64,000 bases of DNA from Pteria penguin (Eukaryota > Mollusca > Bivalvia > Pterioida > Pteriidae), in contig CM068582.1 of NCBI GenBank assembly GCA_035048485.1, forward strand, positions 35,368,096 to 35,432,095. Reading direction: 5' to 3'. The translations under genes were made by a program, and so were the position numbers. Shown here in pieces: positions 59,921-64,000 of the stretch. The stretch's first letter is position 1. Each line of letters opens with the position of its first letter. The notes under the pieces are model-generated. The model was not told the origin of the DNA and made no database searches. It saw nothing but the letters and a program-made list of their open reading frames with translations.

Positions 59921-62690
59921 ATGTATGCCTCTTGTGCAGCTTGGATGTCTAGTTAGACAATTCGAAAAAAAAGTTCCATTTTATAGGAGGAAAGCTTACG
60001 TACTACATAGTAAAAGATGATCAGGTTTGATCTATCAGCGATGAACCGGTTTAGCGACATGACCTTGAAAATGCACTTACCTTTTTCAATTGGCTATTAG
60101 AGCCTGATTACATCACAGGTTATATATGTTCTTAATTCCATGGTGTACGTTTATTTTCTTAGATAAATAAATCTTTCACTGACCACATTTTACTTATGCA
60201 TTTTGTATTTTATATTCGTTATTCATTATTGCATGCGTATGCTTCATAATATTAATGTTATATGTTTTAAAAAAGACGCAATTTATCCAATATGCTCTTA
60301 CCTACATTTATTGTGATACCACATTAACAAAGGTTTTGTTGGTACTTATATTATATTGGAACTAAATGATTTTATTTACTATAAATGGATCGCGAGGATA
60401 CCATGGAAATTGCAAGGGTGGGTAGGGGAGGGTGTTGGAGGTTGTATTTCCGTTTGCGTAAATTCGTTTTTAAATGGTTCAAATAGAATATTATAAGTAA
60501 AACAGAAACTGATGACATACTTTTTGTCAATGGGAGGGAATGAAATTTGATACATGTGTCTTAACATAATAATCATAAACATAATAAAAAAAATATTGGG
60601 GTGAAATAGATCTGATGTCAAACTCTATATTTTAAACATGTTTAAGTAAATTGCTTAAGTGAATTGCGTAATTAAGATATTATTAATTTGTGCGCATTTA
60701 CATAATTACTCTTTTCCAATTTACAATTTCAAGTATTGAAAGTGAGCACATATAGAGAAAAAGAACTAGATTCTGAATTCATGTTACGAGGCCCATTTGT
60801 ATGAAACTCCAGAAAATATATAGCTTTAGATACACTCAACATTGATCTTGATATTTTCGGCAATATTCAATTTCAGACATATTTTCTCCTTAATTATAAA
60901 ATGTAATTTAATTCAAGTGAATCATGCAAATTTTATAAACTTTTATCATGAAAAATGTAACCTTTTGATAAACTAAACTTAGTTTGTACATGTAATCTTC
61001 CGGAATCCCCTAGATATATCTATATAGCGAAGAAAGAAAATATACCTGCACAATCCATCCCCGAATTATTTACGAGTGGCTTTTGGCACCCTCTAGATTA
61101 GATGCGATCAGATGTACTCCGCACATACGATAATCGCCGCTATCAACTATGTGATAATTGAACTCCGTGGGATGCCTGGGAAACTAAAACCCATGAAAGG
61201 TCTCTGTCAAATTCTTCATAACAGTCACAGTGTGGTAAGGGTGCTGCACTATACAAGCCCTTTCCTTTGACCCTTGTAATACCATATAGTGTTTTATGAC
61301 AAGATATAAAATTTATGAATTAAATATCTCGTAAACATCTGATTTTGACTGCCTATCAACAGGGCCGTGTATCGTCGTCAGAAGATGTGAGAGAGCCACT
61401 TTAGGCCACATTGTCGCTGTTCTATGGGCTGTATTTAAAGGGGCAGAGTTGCACCAGTAATTAAATATTATCATGATACTAATGATTTGTAGGAATGTTG
61501 ATTGACTGATATACATTGCTATGCACTGTATAGGTAGATGGTAAATACACACTGTAACAGACATGGTCTGGTGGCACACGTTCCCTTTGGTCAAGGTTCA
61601 TTGGTAGTGCAGGTACAAGGAGACAATAGTCATGTTTGTAAAACCTAGGCTTATTTTTTTCTTTTTTTTTTTTTTGAATAAGTAAACTGAGGTAAGAAAT
61701 GATTTTGATTTAATAACTATTCTATTAATTTATCTCATTTCTGAAGGTGGGGTGGGGAGCAGGGAGGAATAGAGGTTATTTAAGATTAACAACTTTTGCT
61801 GATATTTTCAAGTTGATAAAATATATTATCTAAGCACATCTGTCAAGAAATATGAAAATCTTGCGTAATTTAAGGACGTATTCAAACTCGACAAATCTTA
61901 CTGATATTGCCCCCCCCCCCCTTTTCCTTAAAAAAAGAGCGTTGAAACATTTATTTTAAAACAAAACATATTTTTTGACATTTCTTTAAAGTACAAGAAG
62001 CGCCTTTAATATGTTTTGTGTCGCTGTCAACGACCTTGATGACTAAAATAAGTAACCATCAGATCTGTGTATATGTCTTCTATCAGTTTGATCATATGAA
62101 ATACTAGCTACTTCGGGTACCTACAGCGACACGCGACTTCGCGGATGAAGAAATTCAAGTTAACTTTTGGATTACTCATTTATCTTATATCTTAACACCT
62201 GATATGACAAACTGAAGTCTTATCTATAGTGTAGTTAAAATATGAATAATCATTTCACAAATGTGGATCGACATATCTAATCAATATAGCATTGTGGCTG
62301 TATGGGTCAGTCAGTGCTGGGTTTACAATGTAATTTATAATTCAAGCTGGTGTTGCCAGCAATGATATATCGTCGAATATTATACCTACCTTCGACTTAT
62401 CTAGTGCGCTTTATGAGATGTATTGATTTTCTTTTTGTCATTGTAATGTGCAGATCCACAATCTCGGTTTGGGAAGATAGGACCGTGCGGAGGGGATCTG
62501 TCAGACACTATGTCTGTGTGATATGTCGTCTGAATATTCGGTGAGGACGTTTGGACTGAATATGGGATATCCTGCAGAGACTAAATGTATTTCTAAAGTG
62601 CATGTCTAAAATTGTGTTCTTTGCATTGACTAACGCTTATTCAAGTATCTTTTTCAAGAAACACAAAACATTGTGGAAGATCGGGAAGAA
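59921..62690. other. Intergenic, nothing recognised
   Basis: AT-rich DNA with poly-T near 61665, poly-C near 61912. Several short frames on both strands, none with recognised similarity. Confidence 0.45.
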
Positions 62691-62697
62691 TACTTGT

Positions 62698-62792
62698 CAT
62701 CTGTCAATCTCCATAGCAGAGTTGTCGTTCCTTTACAATCTACACACAAGGGCATGTAAGAATCGTAACTCTGCATGGAGATTGATCATCTG
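62698..62792. repeat. Imperfect hairpin with about 38-bp arms
   Basis: CATCTGTCAATCTCCATAGC and on through GTCGTTCC pairs with GGAATCGTAACTCTG-like sequence ending GAGATTGATCATCTG, with bulges at three or four places and a loop of about 17 nt. The size and bulges are compatible with a hairpin RNA or an old foldback element. Confidence 0.7.
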
Positions 62793-63126
62793 TATGTTAA
62801 AACCGGTCTCATGTTCCGTATCATTTTCCGTGATGCTCTGGTCAAAGTCAGCACATACACGTATGAAAGGATTAGTTCTGACAATCCAGTCTACATTTAC
62901 AAATCTACATTATCAAAAAGAGCAAAATCTGATTGTAGAACCGTTGTATTGAATTAAGTGAGATAAAAGGCTACCAAAATACAAATGTAATTCAAACCCA
63001 TGAATATTTTTCGTTAAAATGGTATTTATTTTGCAGTAGGTTAGCGACAAATGTATATATACATGCATGTAATCCACAATAGGAAAGTTCTTGTGCCTTG
63101 TCATGGTGATGCAACTGCGTACCACA

Positions 63127-63246
63127 GTTGAAAGACATGGACCAACGGACTTGAAGGTGAGCCTAGGTTGAAAGACATGGGCCAACGGACTTGAAGGTGA
63201 GCTTAGGTTGAAAGACATGGATCAACGGACTTGAAGGTAAGCTTAG
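63127..63246. repeat. 40-bp unit repeated three times
   Basis: GTTGAAAGACATGGACCAAC then GGACTTGAAGGTGAGCCTAG, starting at 63127, 63167 and 63207. A fourth unit begins and changes into AAAGGAGTAGGCATCTCCTG. Confidence 0.92.
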
Positions 63247-63544
63247 GTTGCCCAAAGGAGTAGGCATCTCCTGTTTGCTACTTCATACCTTTCATGAATA
63301 TCTTACGCAAATAATGAGTGAAATATAACAACGCTACATATACATGTACGAGACGAAGGAATGTTCACTATGTAGGACAGGTACAATAACAAAGCATCGG
63401 AAATAGGGTATCATAAGTGTAATAGTCAAACTAAGATCCATGGAAAACAACTTAAAATATTTGTTAGAAACATTGATAGAGAAGTCGGAAAATGATATAT
63501 TAAATTACAGAAACAATGTAGTGCGATATAGCGATTGATTGATT

Positions 63545-63770
63545 GATTGATTTTTTTTACATCACTCGACGATTATTTCACATATATTGTGACGGCATCT
63601 GCCTGATGCATTGCAACGGACTAACCTGAAGCAGTGAAGGATCTTTTACGTACCACGAGACTTCAGTTTTTACTGTTTCATCTGAAAGACCGAACACCGG
63701 TGTGCCCACCGCGAACCCAAGACCTCTCGGTCACGAGCCGAATACCTTATTCACTGGACTACACCAGCTT
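63545..63770 (-). mobile_element. Complete tRNA-derived SINE, same family as 10121-10390
   Basis: On the minus strand, TCCAGTGAATAAGGTATTCG and GGTCTTGGGTTCGCGG stand in for the tRNA-like head (boxes eroded), followed by the family body (CATCAGGCAGATGCCGTCAC) and (TCAA)n tail. The target duplication CGATATAGCGA at 63534-63544 and CGATATAACGA at 63771-63781 has one mismatch. Confidence 0.87.
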
Positions 63771-63788
63771 CGATATAACGAACAAGCA

Positions 63789-63789
63789 A

Positions 63790-63849
<60 letters not shown>
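63789..63849. repeat. (AAT)n microsatellite
   Basis: About 20 AAT repeats just right of the SINE. The poly-N open frame is an artefact. Confidence 0.97.
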
Positions 63850-64000
63850 TACACATTAGAAATTTTAAAAATCCAGTTTTTCCATCTCTAAAATAAAACA
63901 TTGAAATAAATTTAAGTTTGAAATATTATGACCACGAATTGATGCTTGGAAAAGGGCTTTAATTGTTATTCCTTACAGCATCATAAAATGTGTCTTGGTG

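Noticed and set aside
62602..62952. 116-codon plus-strand frame
   Set aside because: It spans the hairpin at 62698-62792 and shows no recognised motif.

Overview
The window looks like nuclear DNA of a marine mollusc, most likely a bivalve. It is AT-rich, has spliced genes with GT-AG introns, and carries tRNA-derived SINEs, many short inverted-repeat DNA transposons, tandem arrays and AGGTCA-rich dispersed repeats of a kind I associate with bivalve genomes. The species cannot be fixed from the sequence alone.

Layout. (1) About 1.4-17.3 kb, minus strand: 16 consecutive coding exons of a TRPC4AP (TRUSS) homologue, the substrate receptor of a CUL4-DDB1 ubiquitin ligase. With the chosen splice sites the exons sum to 1503 nt (501 codons) and stay in one frame. 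The 3' end runs off the left edge of the window. The first coding exon was not identified; it should lie between 17.3 and about 20 kb. (2) About 20.2-23.7 kb, plus strand: a gene with an apparent non-coding first exon and one long terminal coding exon (523 codons from the preferred Met). Its product is lysine/serine-rich and I do not recognise it. The two genes are arranged head to head. (3) About 24-64 kb: no convincing host gene. This part is mostly tandem arrays (units of about 60, 40, 44, 32, 80-85, 34, 24 and 24 bp), microsatellites and mobile-element remains.

Mobile DNA is the main content. The TRPC4AP introns hold at least four inverted-repeat elements with visible target-site duplications, or partial ones (6986-7835, 10014-11171, 14695-16089, 16640-17121). 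They also hold SINE insertions, one of them nested inside a DNA transposon with a 13-bp target duplication. The most interesting object is at 30043-30778. It has roughly 40-bp terminal inverted repeats and a 6-bp target duplication (TATAGG), a block of CGCGAAA-type subterminal repeats, and a frameshifted relic of an integrase-like (DDE/rve) protein that stops right after its first catalytic-Asp motif. Three copies of a roughly 200-bp inverted-repeat element lie at the same position of a 40-bp satellite unit (26.9-29.0 kb). A 32-bp satellite of about 4 kb (40.5-44.4 kb) has two sequence domains and a visible 480-bp higher-order period.

The two host genes have no evident functional link. Most short open frames in the window are chance products of repeats.
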